Shown: positions 1 to 9,884, counted from the stretch's first letter. The stretch is DNA of 64,000 nt from AP-15 sp963716115 (GCA_963716115.1 CAVQSZ010000006.1:434001-498000); one strand, 5' to 3'. Program-made: numbers and translations. Notes: generated from the letters alone by a model not told the origin.

Positions 1-141
1 TTTGCCAGCACTGCCCAGCTGGTCCAGGCGATCGGCGACTTCACCGAAGCCTACAACCGCAACGCCACACCCTTCGTTTGGCGCAAGCGCGAGGTCAAGG
101 GCGCCCAATTGCGAAATACTATCGTTAATCTTTGCAATTAG
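1..141 (+). pseudogene. IS630-family transposase, C-terminal end only
   Basis: An open frame enters from the left edge and stops at TAG (139-141). Its 46 residues include PFVWRKR followed by QLRNTIVNLCN, the pattern seen at the C-termini of IS630-family DDE transposases. Everything upstream lies outside the window, so its intactness cannot be judged. Unrelated IS66 sequence starts about 40 bases later, so this is the first piece of a mobile-element graveyard. Confidence 0.75.
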
Positions 142-192
142 ACACTAGCTACACCGCATTTTCCACCACGTTGACGGACATGATCCACCGAT

Positions 193-528
193 ATGCGACG
201 CGGCATGAACAGCCTGGAGACCCAGGTGCAAGAGCGATTGGGTCGCGACCCGCACGCCGGCGACCTCTATGTGTTCCGCGGCAAGCGCGGCCACCTGATC
301 AAGGTTCTCTGGCACGACAGGATCGGCCTGTCGCTCTACGCCAAACGGCTGGAGCGCGGCAGGTTTATCTGGGCGTCGCCGGCCGACGGAACGATCGCGA
401 TCACCTCGGCGCAGCTCGCCAATATGCTTGACGGCATTGACTGGCGGAACCCGGTTCGGACCTGGCGGCCGGAGGTGGCCGGATATGGCCTGCCGCTGGC
501 TGATTGCGGTAGGGACGCTCATTACTGA
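193..528 (+). pseudogene. tnpB: IS66 Orf2 (TnpB-like) fragment
   Basis: The reading frame matches IS66 Orf2 proteins: LYVFRGKRGHLIKVLW, then LYAKRLERGRFIW, then WRNPVRTWRPE, in the usual order and spacing. An in-frame TGA lies just upstream and the usual N-terminal residues are missing, so it is 5'-truncated. After the conserved RPEVAG end the frame runs on into the 3' end of the antisense group II intron (boundary about 508/509), so the listed stop lies inside intron sequence. IS66 Orf2 is an accessory transposition protein; this copy is unlikely to work. Confidence 0.8.
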
Positions 529-542
529 GCGCCCCCCGCACA

Positions 543-575
543 GAACCGTACGTGCGGCTTTCCCGCATACGGCTC
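543..575 (-). ncRNA. Group II intron domain V
   Basis: On the minus strand the 33 bases fold as one stem: GAGCCGTA pairs with TACGGTTC, a CG bulge follows, and the inner stem carries a GAAA tetraloop. This is the signature of group II intron domain V, the catalytic core. It lies directly downstream of the maturase coding sequence, as expected. Confidence 0.85.
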
Positions 576-1609
576 CCACCTTGGGTGTTTGACGGCGAAC
601 CGTTGGTTTGGCCAGGGGTGCAGGATGCGCGGTTTGGGGAGCCAGCGGTCGGCCAGCTTTGCGATCTTCCCCCATGTCATGCGGTGGGGAGCGTGCGCCG
701 CCAGAGGTCGATGACGTGGTATCGGAAGGCCCCGAGGGCCGAGCCGTTGGTCGGCACGGCGTGATATTGGAAGTAGCCGGTGACGACCTGCTTGAGTCAT
801 TCCGCCGTTTCCCAGATCGGCTCATGCATTCGCCGTCGCAGCTCCGCCTTGATTTCGGTGCGCTTTGCCTGCACGCGGTCGCGTCGGCTCCTCCTGTGGA
901 TCAGGAACCTGCCTTGGCGGGACTTGCCGCTGATGAAGGTGAAGCCCAGGAAGTCGAAGGTCTCCGGCTTGCCGAGCCCCCGTCTCTCGCGGTTCGCCGT
1001 CGCATGACGGCCGAACTCGATGAGCCGGGTCTTGTCCGGATGGAGCGACAACGCGAATTCCGCAAACCTCGCGCGCATCGCATCGAGGAACCGACCTGCG
1101 TCGGCCTCATGCTCGAAGCCGACCACCAGATCGTCGGCATAGCGCACGACGATCATGTCGCCCGTAGCCTCGCGCCGTCGCCAGCGCTCGGCCCAGAGAT
1201 CGAGAACGTAGTGAAGGTAGACGTTGGCGAGCAGCGGTGAGATCACCGAGCCTTGCCCCGTCCCCCGGTCGCTGACGATCACGGCCCCGTCATCGAGGAT
1301 GCCCGCCCGGAGCCATTTCTGGATCAGGCGGATGATGCGCCGGTCGCCGACCCGATGCTCGACGAAGCGGATGAGCCACTCTTGGCTCACCGACCCGAAG
1401 AAGTCTCGGATATCGGCGTCCAGAATATAGTTCACCTTCCGGTCGGCGATCCCCACCACCAGGGCGTCGAGCGCGTCATGCGGCCCGCGTCCAGGCCGGA
1501 ACCCGTACGAGAACCCGAGGAAGTCCGCCTCATAGATCGCGTTCAGCACCATGACGGCGGCGCCCTGGACAATCTTGTCTTCCAGGGCGGCGATCGCCGT
1601 GAGCCTTCG

Positions 1610-1635
1610 GCCCACGGGCTTGGTCCCGTGGGGGC
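1610..1635. repeat. Palindromic element inside the intron RT gene
   Basis: cccacggg...cccgtggg forms a hairpin placed between the conserved RT segments PKADGKQRP and ALEDKIVQ. Homologous proteins join these directly, so about 28-31 extra bases have been inserted and shift the frame. A near-identical hairpin lies intergenically at 62360-62382 and a related one inside a transposase gene at 46684-46711. Confidence 0.75.
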
Positions 1636-1970
1636 CGCTGCTTGCCGTCCGCCTTCGGTATGTACGTCCGGCGGGACGGGAGCGGGTGGTATGCTCCTCG
1701 GTGGACCCGTGCATGCAGATCGGCGAGCCGTGGCTCGAGATCCACCTCGTAGTCCGCCCAAGTCACCCCATCGACGCCGGGTGCCGCCTTACGCTTCAGC
1801 GCGTAGAACGCCACGAGCAGCGTGTCCGGATTGACGTGGTGGAGGAGTGCGGTGAACCGTTCCTGCTTCCTTTGCCTTGCTGCTTCTCGTACGCGGTCCA
1901 GCGCCTGGGTCACGCGAGCCCGGATCTGCGTCCGGTACGTGCGTTGCTGGTCCGCGTTCCCCGGCCCCCG

Positions 1971-1999
1971 CCCCCTGTTCAAGCCAGGGGCAGGCTCTT
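1971..1999. repeat. Palindromic element (GCCTGCCCC type) inside the intron RT gene
   Basis: On the minus strand this reads AGAGCCTGCCCC, a short loop, then CAGGGGG, and it interrupts the RT N-terminal region with a frame change. The same unit with one loop change is at 62396-62423. The shared AGCCTGCCC start also occurs in insertions at 45402-45424 and 47378-47399. Confidence 0.75.
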
Positions 2000-2470
2000 C
2001 GCTCCACCGCCTCCGGTCCCGGTCGCCCGGCTCCGTTCGGCGGCTTCATCGCTACTATGGCAGGGTCTGACTTCTCGCGCCCGTTCATCGCCGGCTAAAG
2101 CTCATCGCCTTCCCGACGCGGACCGGTGCCGCCGAAGCCGCCCGGCCGGACGCGAGATCTCCCAAGTTCCGACATGATCCTTTCATGCGTGATGGGGTCT
2201 TCGACCACGGCAGAGCGACGGCGCCTCGCGATAACGGCGCCGCTCATGTTGCCTTCGGCGGCTGTCAACGGCCTCGGCCTCTGCATGTTGTAACTTTCGC
2301 GGCTCAATAACCCACCCCACACAATCGCTATGTACGCTTCGCGACGGTCGTCACCTTCCGCCCCACAATACTCGCTACCAAGAAGCGCTACTATTTACTA
2401 TTGTTGGTCTTCTATCAACTGGATAATTCCAGATTATCCTGGAATACTGACATATTTACTTACCCTATAG

Positions 2471-4102
2471 TTGAGCTCCGGCCAGGCTTCGGTGGTGTGC
2501 GACACTCGGGCCGTGACCAGTGCTCCCGAGAACCTTCTCGACGAGATCGCCGCGCTGCAGGCAGCGCTGGCCGCCGAGCGCACGGCGCGCCAGCAAGCAG
2601 AGGCGCGCGCCTCCGGCGCCGAGGCGATGGTGGCGCACTTGAAACTGCTGATCGCCAAGCTGCGGCGCGAGCAGTACCGACAGTCCTCCGAGCGGGGCCG
2701 CAAGCTGCTCGACCAATTGGAACTGCAACTCGAGAGATCGGCGGCGAGCGCAGCCGGGGCCGAAGCGGCCGCGGTGCTGGGCGACGACACGGCGGTGGCG
2801 CACGCCTTCACCCGCAGAAGGCCGGCGCGGGCACCCTTTCCGGCGCATCTGCCGCGTGAGCGCGTGGTGATCCTCGGCCCGACCGCCTGTCCTTGTTGCG
2901 GCGGCAAGCTTGCCAAGCTCGGCGAGACCCATCACCGAGACGCTGGAGGTGAGTGCCGCGGCAATGGAAGGTGATCCAGACCGTCCGAGAGAAGTTCACC
3001 TGCCGGTCGTGCGAGAAGATCACCCAGCCGCCGGCGCCGTTCCATGTCATTCCGCGCGGTCATGTCGGGCCGAGCCTGCTGGCGATGATCCTTTACGCCA
3101 AGTATGGCGAGCACCAGCCGCTGAACCGGCAGAGCGACAGCTTATGCCCGCGAAGGCGTCGACCTCGACGTCTCGACCTTGGCCGATTATGTCGGCGCCT
3201 GCGCGGCGGTGCTGAGCCCCGCTCACCGAGCTGATCCGCCGCCACGTGTTCGCCGCCGAGCGCGTGCACGGCGACGACACGACGGTGCCGGTGCTCGCCA
3301 AGGGCAAGACGATCACCGGCCGGTTGTGGACCTATGTGCGCGACGACCGGCCGTTTGCCGGGCCCGACCCGCCGGCGGCGGTGTTCTTCTACTCGCGCAA
3401 TCGCGGCGGCGAGCATCCCGCCCGGCATCTGGCCGGCTACGCCGGGATCCTGCAGGCCGACGCCTATGCCGGGTTCGGCGATCTCTACGACGGCAAGCGC
3501 AAACCGGGCCCGATCACCGAGGCGGCGTGCTGGAGCCATGGCCGGCGCAACTTCTTCGAGCATGGCCGACCTGCGCAAAGCGCCGCTGGCCGTCGAGGCG
3601 GTCCGCCGCATCGACGAGATCTTCGCCATCGAGCGCGAGATCAACGGCCAGCCGGCCGGCCACCGGCTGGCGGTGCGCCAGGAAGCGACAGTCAAGCCGC
3701 TCGTCGCCGACCTGGAAAAATGGATGCGCGCCGAACGCGCCCGGCTGTCGCGCCACGCCGACGACCGCCAAGGCGATCGACTACATGCTGAACGCGCTGG
3801 CCGGCCTTCACCCGCTTCCTCGACGACGGCCGCATCTGCCTCAGCAACAACGCCGCCGAGCGCGCCTTGCGCGGTGTTGCCCTCGGGGCGCCGGTCATGG
3901 CTGTTCGCCGGTTCCGATCGCGGCGGCGAGCGCGCGGCGGCGATGTACACCCTGATCGCCACGGCCAAGCTCAACGACATCGACCCGCAGGCTTGGCTCG
4001 CCGACGTGCTCGCGCCGCATCGCCGATCACCCCGCCTCCCGCCTGCACGAACTCCTGCCCTGGCACTGGAAGGCGACCCGAGAGCAAGCCGCCGCCGCTT
4101 AA
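2471..4102 (+). pseudogene. tnpC: IS66 transposase (TnpC), many frameshifts
   Basis: Successive frames give a complete IS66 TnpC outline: an N-terminal coiled coil (LLDEIAALQAALAAE), a helix-turn region with LRREQYRQSSERG, the zinc-binding CPCCGGKL and FTCRSCEKI segments, and the DDE core around RVHGDDTTVPVLAKGK, ADAYAGFGDLY and CWSHGRRNFFE. The end, HELLPWHWKATREQAAA, stops at TAA 4100-4102. Frame slips occur near 2930, 3140, 3220, 3560, 3770-3810 and 4020, so it is non-functional as read. No ATG is available at the N-terminus; TTG 2471 or a nearby GTG may have served. Confidence 0.85.
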
Positions 4103-4164
4103 GCGCCGGCCCGCTGCGGTCCTCGGCGGAGGCTTACGCGCCGCCGCCTGGGCGCGGGGGAATT

Positions 4165-5839
4165 CGGTCGTATTGGCCGGACCGGCGGGCCCATGGATGG
4201 CATTGCCGTCGTCCGATTCTCGAACGACGATTACGACGACGGTCGGTCGTGCGATACGCCACGAGCTGCGGGACGACGCGGCTGGATGCAGCGACTGCAC
4301 ACCCGAGCTGGTGAGCGGGCGCAGGAAAATCTGCCACTCCGGCTTGGCGCCTGTAATATGCGTGACATCAAGATATTGGACACCGCAGACCTTGCCCCCG
4401 AGGTCGGCATCACGGTAGGCACGCGCCCTGGCATCGTGATGCTGGCGCCGGTCATCCATGAGTTCCGGCGCCGGTCGCTGCCGCATTTCGTCATCCATAC
4501 CGGACAGCATTATTCGCCGAATATGGATTCTAAATTCTTCGAAGACCTGAATTTGCCGGCCCCCGATTATCGTCTGAGCGGGGTGGCTGAGAGGCGCAGC
4601 CATGGTGGCCAGACCGCGATCATGCTTGAGGGGATTGAGCAAATTCTGCTGCAGCGCCGCCCGTGTCTCTTCCTGATCGGCGGCGATGCCAATACCAATC
4701 TGGCCGGCGCCCTCGCAGCGCGCAAGCTGCGCATAAACGTGGGACATATCGAGGCCGGCGAGCGCAGCTATGACTGGCGCATGCCGGAAGAGCACAACCG
4801 GGTCATAATCGACCACATTTCCGATCATCTATTTGTTACCAACGATCGTGGCGTCAACAATTTGCAACGAGAAGCCGCCCGCGGACAGATCCATCTCGTC
4901 GGAAACCCGATCGTCGACGCCTCGCTGTCGCATTTTGACCTGGCGATGCGAAAATCCAATGCCGTTCGGAGCTTTGGGGTCGAGCCCCGCGGGTACGCGG
5001 TGCTGACGACGCATCGCGAGGAGAATGTCGATGTCGCCCAGAACCTGCGGGGAGAACTTGAAGGGGTGTCGACCGCCGCGCGCGCGCTGCAGCTTCCGGT
5101 GCTGTTTCTCGCGCATCCCCGTACGGTGAAGCGCCTCGCTGAATTCGGCCTCAGCGAGTGGGCCGCCGATCTGCCCCTGATGACGATCGCTGACGCCGTC
5201 GGATATCTCGATTTTCTGGCGTTGCTGGCAAATGCGCGCCTCGTCTTCACCGACTCCGGCGGGGTGCAGCAGGAGGCCTGCATCCACCATGTTCCCTGTG
5301 TCACGTTGCGGGATAACACCGAATGGACGGAAACCCTGAGCATCGGCGCCAACCGGCTCGCCGGCTGCAATCCGCAGCGCATTGTCGCCGCGGCGTCCGA
5401 GGCCGTGGCGATCGAGCGGAATTGGCCGATACCGTTCGGTGACGGTACGACGGCCCGACAGATCGCCGACATCGCCGAACGAATCATCGAAGGCTATCGC
5501 GACCGGCGAGCCGTCTCTCCGGCAACGGTTGCGGGGTGACCGGTCCGAGCCGACGGAACTTTGCGATCCCGTCGAAAAATATCGAATTACGGCATATTGC
5601 CATTCGCGCAGCGGGATGCTTGCTTTTTGGGGTGATTGCTTGTCGGCGACCCGTTGTGCGCCTCAACAGCGGCATGCTCTTGCTCGACCTCGTACTGGGC
5701 GGCGCTGAATTTGCCGCCATAACGACGATGCCACACCCTTCTGTCACGGGCCGTTATTGGTCAATCCCTTTGAGCGATGATCCTGCCGCCGGTGTCTTCC
5801 TTCCGTCCGGCTCGGCGCGTGGCCGCCACCTGATGGAGT
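4165..5839 (+). repeat. Left arm of a 1,675 bp inverted repeat
   Basis: This segment recurs in reverse complement at 34510-36184. I matched it base by base across both edges: identity starts at cggtcgtat (4165) and ends at cctgatggagt (5839). Only a handful of substitutions and two compensating single-base indels separate the arms, so both are 1,675 bp. The arm holds a whole 2-epimerase gene, about 190 bp of its upstream region and 300 bp downstream. The right arm stops exactly where an IS3 orfB remnant begins. Confidence 0.9.
4358..5539 (+). CDS. wecB: UDP-GlcNAc 2-epimerase, non-hydrolysing (copy 1)
   Basis: 393 residues, typical length for the family. Visible signatures are VGTRPG (20-25), HTGQHYS (48-53), GGDANTNLA (about 108-116), GHIEAGERS (129-137), PEEHNR (143-148), TTHREEN and FTDSGGVQQEA. 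These enzymes interconvert the C2 configuration of UDP-HexNAc through elimination and re-addition of UDP. The HTGQHYS/PDY arrangement also fits the WbpI-type epimerases acting on diacetamido-uronic sugars, which suits the wbp-like operon beside copy 2. ATG 4358 is chosen because it gives the same N-terminus as copy 2; an upstream in-frame ATG (4193) exists only because of a one-base indel. The protein appears identical to copy 2 (34811-35992). Confidence 0.9.
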   Translation: MRDIKILDTADLAPEVGITVGTRPGIVMLAPVIHEFRRRSLPHFVIHTGQHYSPNMDSKFFEDLNLPAPDYRLSGVAERRSHGGQTAIMLEGIEQILLQRRPCLFLIGGDANTNLAGALAARKLRINVGHIEAGERSYDWRMPEEHNRVIIDHISDHLFVTNDRGVNNLQREAARGQIHLVGNPIVDASLSHFDLAMRKSNAVRSFGVEPRGYAVLTTHREENVDVAQNLRGELEGVSTAARALQLPVLFLAHPRTVKRLAEFGLSEWAADLPLMTIADAVGYLDFLALLANARLVFTDSGGVQQEACIHHVPCVTLRDNTEWTETLSIGANRLAGCNPQRIVAAASEAVAIERNWPIPFGDGTTARQIADIAERIIEGYRDRRAVSPATVAG

Positions 5840-6025
5840 CGGATGAGGAACGGGTCGGCCAATCTAAAGACATGTTATCGTCGAAACGCGGCCAACAAGG
5901 CGGGGATAATGGCGCGCAAACCGGGTTTGGCGGACCGCGCCTTGCAATCAGGTGCGCGCCTGTCCTATAAACCCTGTCGGCAACGTGAAGGGTCGTTCGG
6001 CTCAGGTCGACACAGCAAGGGGGTC
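5540..6025. other. Non-coding stretch between epimerase and export genes
   Basis: 486 bases with no supportable gene. The first 300 belong to the inverted-repeat arm and match the region downstream of copy 2. The remainder leads to a good ribosome site (aaggggg, 6018-6024) just before the ATG at 6026. I see no clear terminator or sigma-70 promoter. Confidence 0.5.
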
Positions 6026-7876
6026 ATGAGCGGCATCGATGAAGCGACTGCCGCCCTTCGGGTCGGCAAATACCGTCAGGCCAGTGAGATCCTAGAGGCG
6101 CTAGGGGCCGGTAAGCCCGGCGCTGCGGTCCCGGCTCGCGCCCTTTGGGCCATCGCCCAAGTGTTGCGCCGCAAGTTCGGGAGGGAGACCGCCGAGGCGA
6201 TCCTGGAGGTGGCCCGACGCGCGCCAAACCGCGCCGACCCGATCTTTCAGAAGCTGCAGCTGGTCACGGGATCTCTCGAGCCGCTGCTCCAGCCTAATGC
6301 CGCGCAAGAGTTTCGGCTGCGGGTGGGGGACTATTTCCTGCGGGGGAATAAGGCCGACGAGGCGATGGCATTTCTGTCTGCCGCCCTCGCCGTAGCTCCC
6401 GAGGACCCGATTGCGATCTATTTGGAGGCGAATTGCCGTTTTGCGCTCTACGGCGCCCGCCAGGCGGTGCGCGATATGGAAGCCATCCTCGATCGCGCCG
6501 CCGCCGATACGACGCGCGCCTATCTCATCGGCGGCCGCACTGCCAGCTTCTGGTATCGGCTCGGGCTCGCTCACGACCGGATGAAGAGCTCCGACGCGGC
6601 CGCCCGGTACCTTGCCAAGGCGGTGGAGCTCGATCCCAGCAACGATACCCCTCGCATATTGCTTGGCGATGTCTTGGTCCGGCTGGGCCGGTTCGACGAG
6701 GCGATCACGCAACTCGCCCCGATCGAAAAATTCGCCGACAGCTATTGCTATGCCGCCCGGCTGCTCGCGATCGCGCGGTTTCGCATCGGCGAGACCGAGG
6801 AGGCCCTCGCGCTGCTCCACGAGGTCGCCGAGATCGATCCGCTCGGCGCGATTACCTTTCTTGAGATCGGTCGGATCTACCTTGCCCGCGGTGACACCGA
6901 GCAAGCAGAAATTGCCTTGGCTCGAGCGTTCCGGACCAATCCCGAGCTGCCCGGGCTCAAATCCGTGATCGTGACACTGGAGCACCATCTCGGCCGGCAT
7001 ATGGACGCCGATGCCGGACTACCGGCGGCGACCGAGTTCGTGATCCCGGAGGAGTTCGCCGCGCGGCCCGACGACCGCGCTCTCTACGAAAGACCGAGCT
7101 TCAGCGTCGCCTGGAGGTCCTGGCTGCGGGTTCTCGAAGCGCTGATCGTCAGGGACATCCTGGTTCTCCACAGCCGCAGCGGCATGGGGTATCTTTGGGC
7201 GCTGGCTCATCCTTTGGCCTATATTGCAACGATAGGCGCCGTCTATGCCTTTGTCGGGCATCAAGCGCCGTTTGGCATTTCGACGCTGGGGTTTCTGGCG
7301 ACCGGTATCGCTGCGTACATAAACTTCTATGTGCGGATCCAGAGCGCGGTCGCCAGCGCCGTCAGAAGCAACGTGTCTCTCTTTTATTTCCGCGGCGTGA
7401 CCCCGCTGGTCCTCATCACGGCTGCCGTCTTGCGAGAATTTCTTACCTCTCTCGTCGTATTCGTCATCATCATCGCCGCCATAGCCGTTTACGAGGGCTC
7501 GTTGCAGATCAACGATCCCCTCACCATTCTCGCGGCCGTTAGCTGCCTCAGCCTGCTCGGCATGATCGTCGGCGCCTTCTTCGGTTTGGCGGAGCTGGCG
7601 GTTCCGGCGATAAAGCTGGGCGAGGTCGTGTTGGCGCGGGCGATGCTCTTCTTCTCCGGCGCGCTGTTCTTGGCAAACATGCTTCCCCCGCGACTGCGAG
7701 AGTGGGCGTTGCTTAACCCCATGCTGCATCTGATCGAATTCGTGCGGGATGGTTATTTTACATCGTATCACTCTCTCTATGCCAACTGGCATTATCCTCT
7801 TAGTTTTATTATAGTTGGCATCGCTTTCACGATGGTTCTGCTGCACGCGACGCGGCGTTTTATGGTGGCGTCGTGA
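6026..7876 (+). CDS. TPR-KpsM fusion: polysaccharide ABC-2 permease
   Basis: 616 residues in two parts. Residues 1 to about 345 are helical TPR-type repeats (DEAMAFLSAALAVAPED, AARYLAKAVELDPSN, EEALALLHEVAEIDP). From about residue 354 (SFSVAWRSWLRVLEALIVRDI) to the end it looks like a KpsM/Wzm-type ABC-2 permease with about six hydrophobic segments. KpsM permeases form the inner-membrane channel for capsular polysaccharide export. The family is usually about 260 residues, so the 350-residue cytoplasmic TPR extension is unusual and may dock synthases. ATG 6026 follows a strong aaggggg site. The stop (TGA 7874-7876) overlaps the GTG of the ATPase gene, suggesting translational coupling. Confidence 0.85.
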   Translation: MSGIDEATAALRVGKYRQASEILEALGAGKPGAAVPARALWAIAQVLRRKFGRETAEAILEVARRAPNRADPIFQKLQLVTGSLEPLLQPNAAQEFRLRVGDYFLRGNKADEAMAFLSAALAVAPEDPIAIYLEANCRFALYGARQAVRDMEAILDRAAADTTRAYLIGGRTASFWYRLGLAHDRMKSSDAAARYLAKAVELDPSNDTPRILLGDVLVRLGRFDEAITQLAPIEKFADSYCYAARLLAIARFRIGETEEALALLHEVAEIDPLGAITFLEIGRIYLARGDTEQAEIALARAFRTNPELPGLKSVIVTLEHHLGRHMDADAGLPAATEFVIPEEFAARPDDRALYERPSFSVAWRSWLRVLEALIVRDILVLHSRSGMGYLWALAHPLAYIATIGAVYAFVGHQAPFGISTLGFLATGIAAYINFYVRIQSAVASAVRSNVSLFYFRGVTPLVLITAAVLREFLTSLVVFVIIIAAIAVYEGSLQINDPLTILAAVSCLSLLGMIVGAFFGLAELAVPAIKLGEVVLARAMLFFSGALFLANMLPPRLREWALLNPMLHLIEFVRDGYFTSYHSLYANWHYPLSFIIVGIAFTMVLLHATRRFMVAS

Positions 7877-9783
7877 TCCATCTTATCGAAGTCTGCAAAC
7901 AATATTCGACCTGGGCGGGTGACCGCATCGTTCTGTTTCCGACTTCGCTGACCATTCCGACCGACCGCGGGGTGGGGTTGCTCGGCCGCAACGGCGCCGG
8001 CAAATCGACCCTGTTGCGCATGATTGCCGGCTTCGAGATGCCGGATCACGGACGCATCGTGCGCACGGTCTCGGTATCCTGGCCTCTCGGCTATGGCGGC
8101 GGGATGAACAGCAACATGACGGGGCGGCAGAATGTGCGTTTCATCGCCCGCATCAGCGGCGCCGACGAGGACGCCGCCGTCGCTTTCGTAGAGGATTTTG
8201 CCGAGCTCGGCCCCTATATGGACGAGCGGGTCGCCACCTACAGCTCGGGCATGCGCGGCCGCCTCAATTTCGGCGTGAGCCTCGCCATCGACTTCGACTT
8301 CTATCTGATCGACGAAGGCATGTCGGCCGGCGATCGCTGGTTTCAGGACAAAGCCGCGGCGGCTTTTGCCGAACGGCAGCGACGATCGTCTGGCATGCTG
8401 ATCGTCTCGCACAATCCGGCAACCATTGAAAGGTATTGCGACGTCGCGATGGTCCTGCACCGCGGGCAGCTGATACCCTTCTCGGATCTCGAACAGGGCT
8501 GTGCATTTTTATTGCCATGGGTCGGAATCATGAAGCTCAAGGGTCTCGCCCGCGCGCTGATTTTTGTCCGCTCCGACAATCCGGTGCCCGCGGCGAAGCC
8601 CGCGGACACGATGCTCGTCGGCACCGGCACGCGGCTGCTGCCGACGATCTACGACGGCCTGCGGGCTCAGCGCCGACGGCGCCGGGTGATGATGGCCCTG
8701 TGCATCGTGTTGCCCACGGCGTTCGCTTCGCTTTATTACGCGTTCGCCGCCAGCGACCGCTACGTATCCGACACGAAGATGGTGGTGAAGGAGCAGTCCG
8801 GGGGCGGTCTTTCGGCTCTCTCAGGGGGCGGCAAGTCGCTGCTCTCGCTGGTTGGAATGGGCGCCGGCGGCGCCGGCGCAACTGACGAGGCGGCGATCGT
8901 TACCAACTACCTGCAGTCAACCGAAGCGATGCAGAGCCTCGACCGGGCGATCGGATTGCGGCGGATGTGGAGCGGCGGCACGATCGATCTGCTGTCTCGC
9001 CTTTCGAAAGACGCGTCGGAGGAGGATTTCTATCGATATTACAAAAAACGCGTAACGACCGTCTCCGACCCGATCGACCCCGTGATCGAGCTGCAGGTCG
9101 AGGCTTTTCGCCCAGGCGACGCGCGGCAGATCGCCAAGACGCTGGTGGCGCTCGCGCAGGAGAAGCTGAACACGGCGTTTGTGCGCATGCGCGAGGATTC
9201 CCTCCAGTTTGCGCGGTCGGAGGTCAAGCAGGCGGAGCAGCAGCTGGCCACCGTCGAGTCCAAGCTCAGGGATTTCCGCAACCTTCACGGCGACATCGAT
9301 CCGGCGAAGAGCGCCGAGGCGGTGGGGACCGTGGCCAGCAGTCTTTTCGGCCAGCTGGCGCTCACCGAGGCAGAGTTGCGGACCACCTTGTCCTATGCGC
9401 GCGAGGACAGTCCCGCTGCGAAGGCGCTGAGAGCGCGCATCGACGCCCTCAAGCAGCAGATCGCGGCCGATCGCGGCCTCCTGGCCGGCCGCGACAGCGA
9501 TAAGCCTTATGCGGACCTGCTGGGCGCTTATCAGGACCTGCTGCTCGATGAGAAGTTTGCGCAGGACGCTTACACCTCGGCGATGGCGTTCCTTGCGACG
9601 AGCCGAACCGATCTGGAGCGTCAGCACGCTTACCTCGTCGACTTTATTGCGCCGTCCCTGCCGCAGGAGGCGACCGAGCCACGGGGCGCGCGCAATGTGC
9701 TGGTCACGTTCGTCGGCAGCGCGCTGATATGGCTGATCGGAACCCTTGTCGTCTCGGCAATGCGCGAGCACGCGCGCCAGTGA
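7873..9783 (+). CDS. KpsT-KpsE fusion: export ATPase plus polysaccharide co-polymerase
   Basis: 636 residues. The N-terminal ~220 residues are a KpsT/Wzt-type ABC ATPase: Walker A GRNGAGKST (38-46), signature SSGMRGR (124-130), Walker B YLIDE (about 144-148), H-loop His180. A linker leads to a KpsE/Wzc-like co-polymerase: TM helix at about 272-292, a periplasmic helical domain with coiled-coil character (QFARSEVKQAEQQLATVESKL), and a second TM at about 608-629. In classical ABC-2 capsule systems these are separate proteins; the fusion ties ATP hydrolysis to the periplasm-spanning adaptor. GTG 7873 overlaps the upstream stop. A sequencing error that removed a stop codon cannot be excluded, but the frame is clean throughout. 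Confidence 0.88.
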   Translation: MIHLIEVCKQYSTWAGDRIVLFPTSLTIPTDRGVGLLGRNGAGKSTLLRMIAGFEMPDHGRIVRTVSVSWPLGYGGGMNSNMTGRQNVRFIARISGADEDAAVAFVEDFAELGPYMDERVATYSSGMRGRLNFGVSLAIDFDFYLIDEGMSAGDRWFQDKAAAAFAERQRRSSGMLIVSHNPATIERYCDVAMVLHRGQLIPFSDLEQGCAFLLPWVGIMKLKGLARALIFVRSDNPVPAAKPADTMLVGTGTRLLPTIYDGLRAQRRRRRVMMALCIVLPTAFASLYYAFAASDRYVSDTKMVVKEQSGGGLSALSGGGKSLLSLVGMGAGGAGATDEAAIVTNYLQSTEAMQSLDRAIGLRRMWSGGTIDLLSRLSKDASEEDFYRYYKKRVTTVSDPIDPVIELQVEAFRPGDARQIAKTLVALAQEKLNTAFVRMREDSLQFARSEVKQAEQQLATVESKLRDFRNLHGDIDPAKSAEAVGTVASSLFGQLALTEAELRTTLSYAREDSPAAKALRARIDALKQQIAADRGLLAGRDSDKPYADLLGAYQDLLLDEKFAQDAYTSAMAFLATSRTDLERQHAYLVDFIAPSLPQEATEPRGARNVLVTFVGSALIWLIGTLVVSAMREHARQ

Positions 9784-9884
9784 CGCGCATTCGAAAGACA
9801 TGCCGGCGATGGGGACCCGAGGGCGCACGGCGAGGGCCGCGGGCTTAGCCGCTGGGTTGTCGACAGCTCCTTGAGCGTGAAAGC

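Larger units (their letters stand above)
522..2088 (-). pseudogene. ltrA: Group II intron reverse transcriptase/maturase, multiply disrupted
   Basis: Pieces of one LtrA-type protein appear in different frames: an N-terminus (2088 to about 1650) with APGVDGVTW and YIPKADGKQRP, the RT core (about 1610-797) with LEDKIVQ, FSYGFRPGRG, GTGQGSVISPLLANVYLHY and the catalytic VVRYADD box, and a maturase tail (about 690-522) with KPRILHPWPNQRFAVKHPRW. The breaks are two palindromic insertions (about 1971-1999 and 1610-1635), a TGA where a Trp codon is expected (near 808), and an indel near 690. Such proteins splice the intron and drive retrohoming; this copy cannot make a full-length enzyme. The 3' end overlaps domain V. 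Confidence 0.85.
509..2330 (-). mobile_element. Group II intron remnant inserted antisense to IS66
   Basis: Reading right to left there is a reverse-transcriptase/maturase gene followed by a recognisable domain V (575-543), a small hairpin compatible with domain VI (about 531-512) and a CCCTAC 3' end at about 509. That order is standard for bacterial group II introns. The 5' end is uncertain: only some 240 bases precede the RT start before IS66-type sequence returns, which is short for domain I, so the 5' part may be deleted. 2330 is an estimate. Confidence 0.65.
184..4137 (+). mobile_element. IS66-family element, 5'-truncated and split by a group II intron
   Basis: tnpB-like and tnpC-like reading frames lie in the same orientation and order as in IS66 elements, but are separated by about 1.9 kb holding a group II intron on the opposite strand. 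The right end is placed near 4137, where ggaggcttac is a plausible terminal repeat (IS66 ends often begin GTAAGC); this is a weak call. The left end is lost: tnpB begins abruptly after a stop codon and tnpA is absent. Confidence 0.6.
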
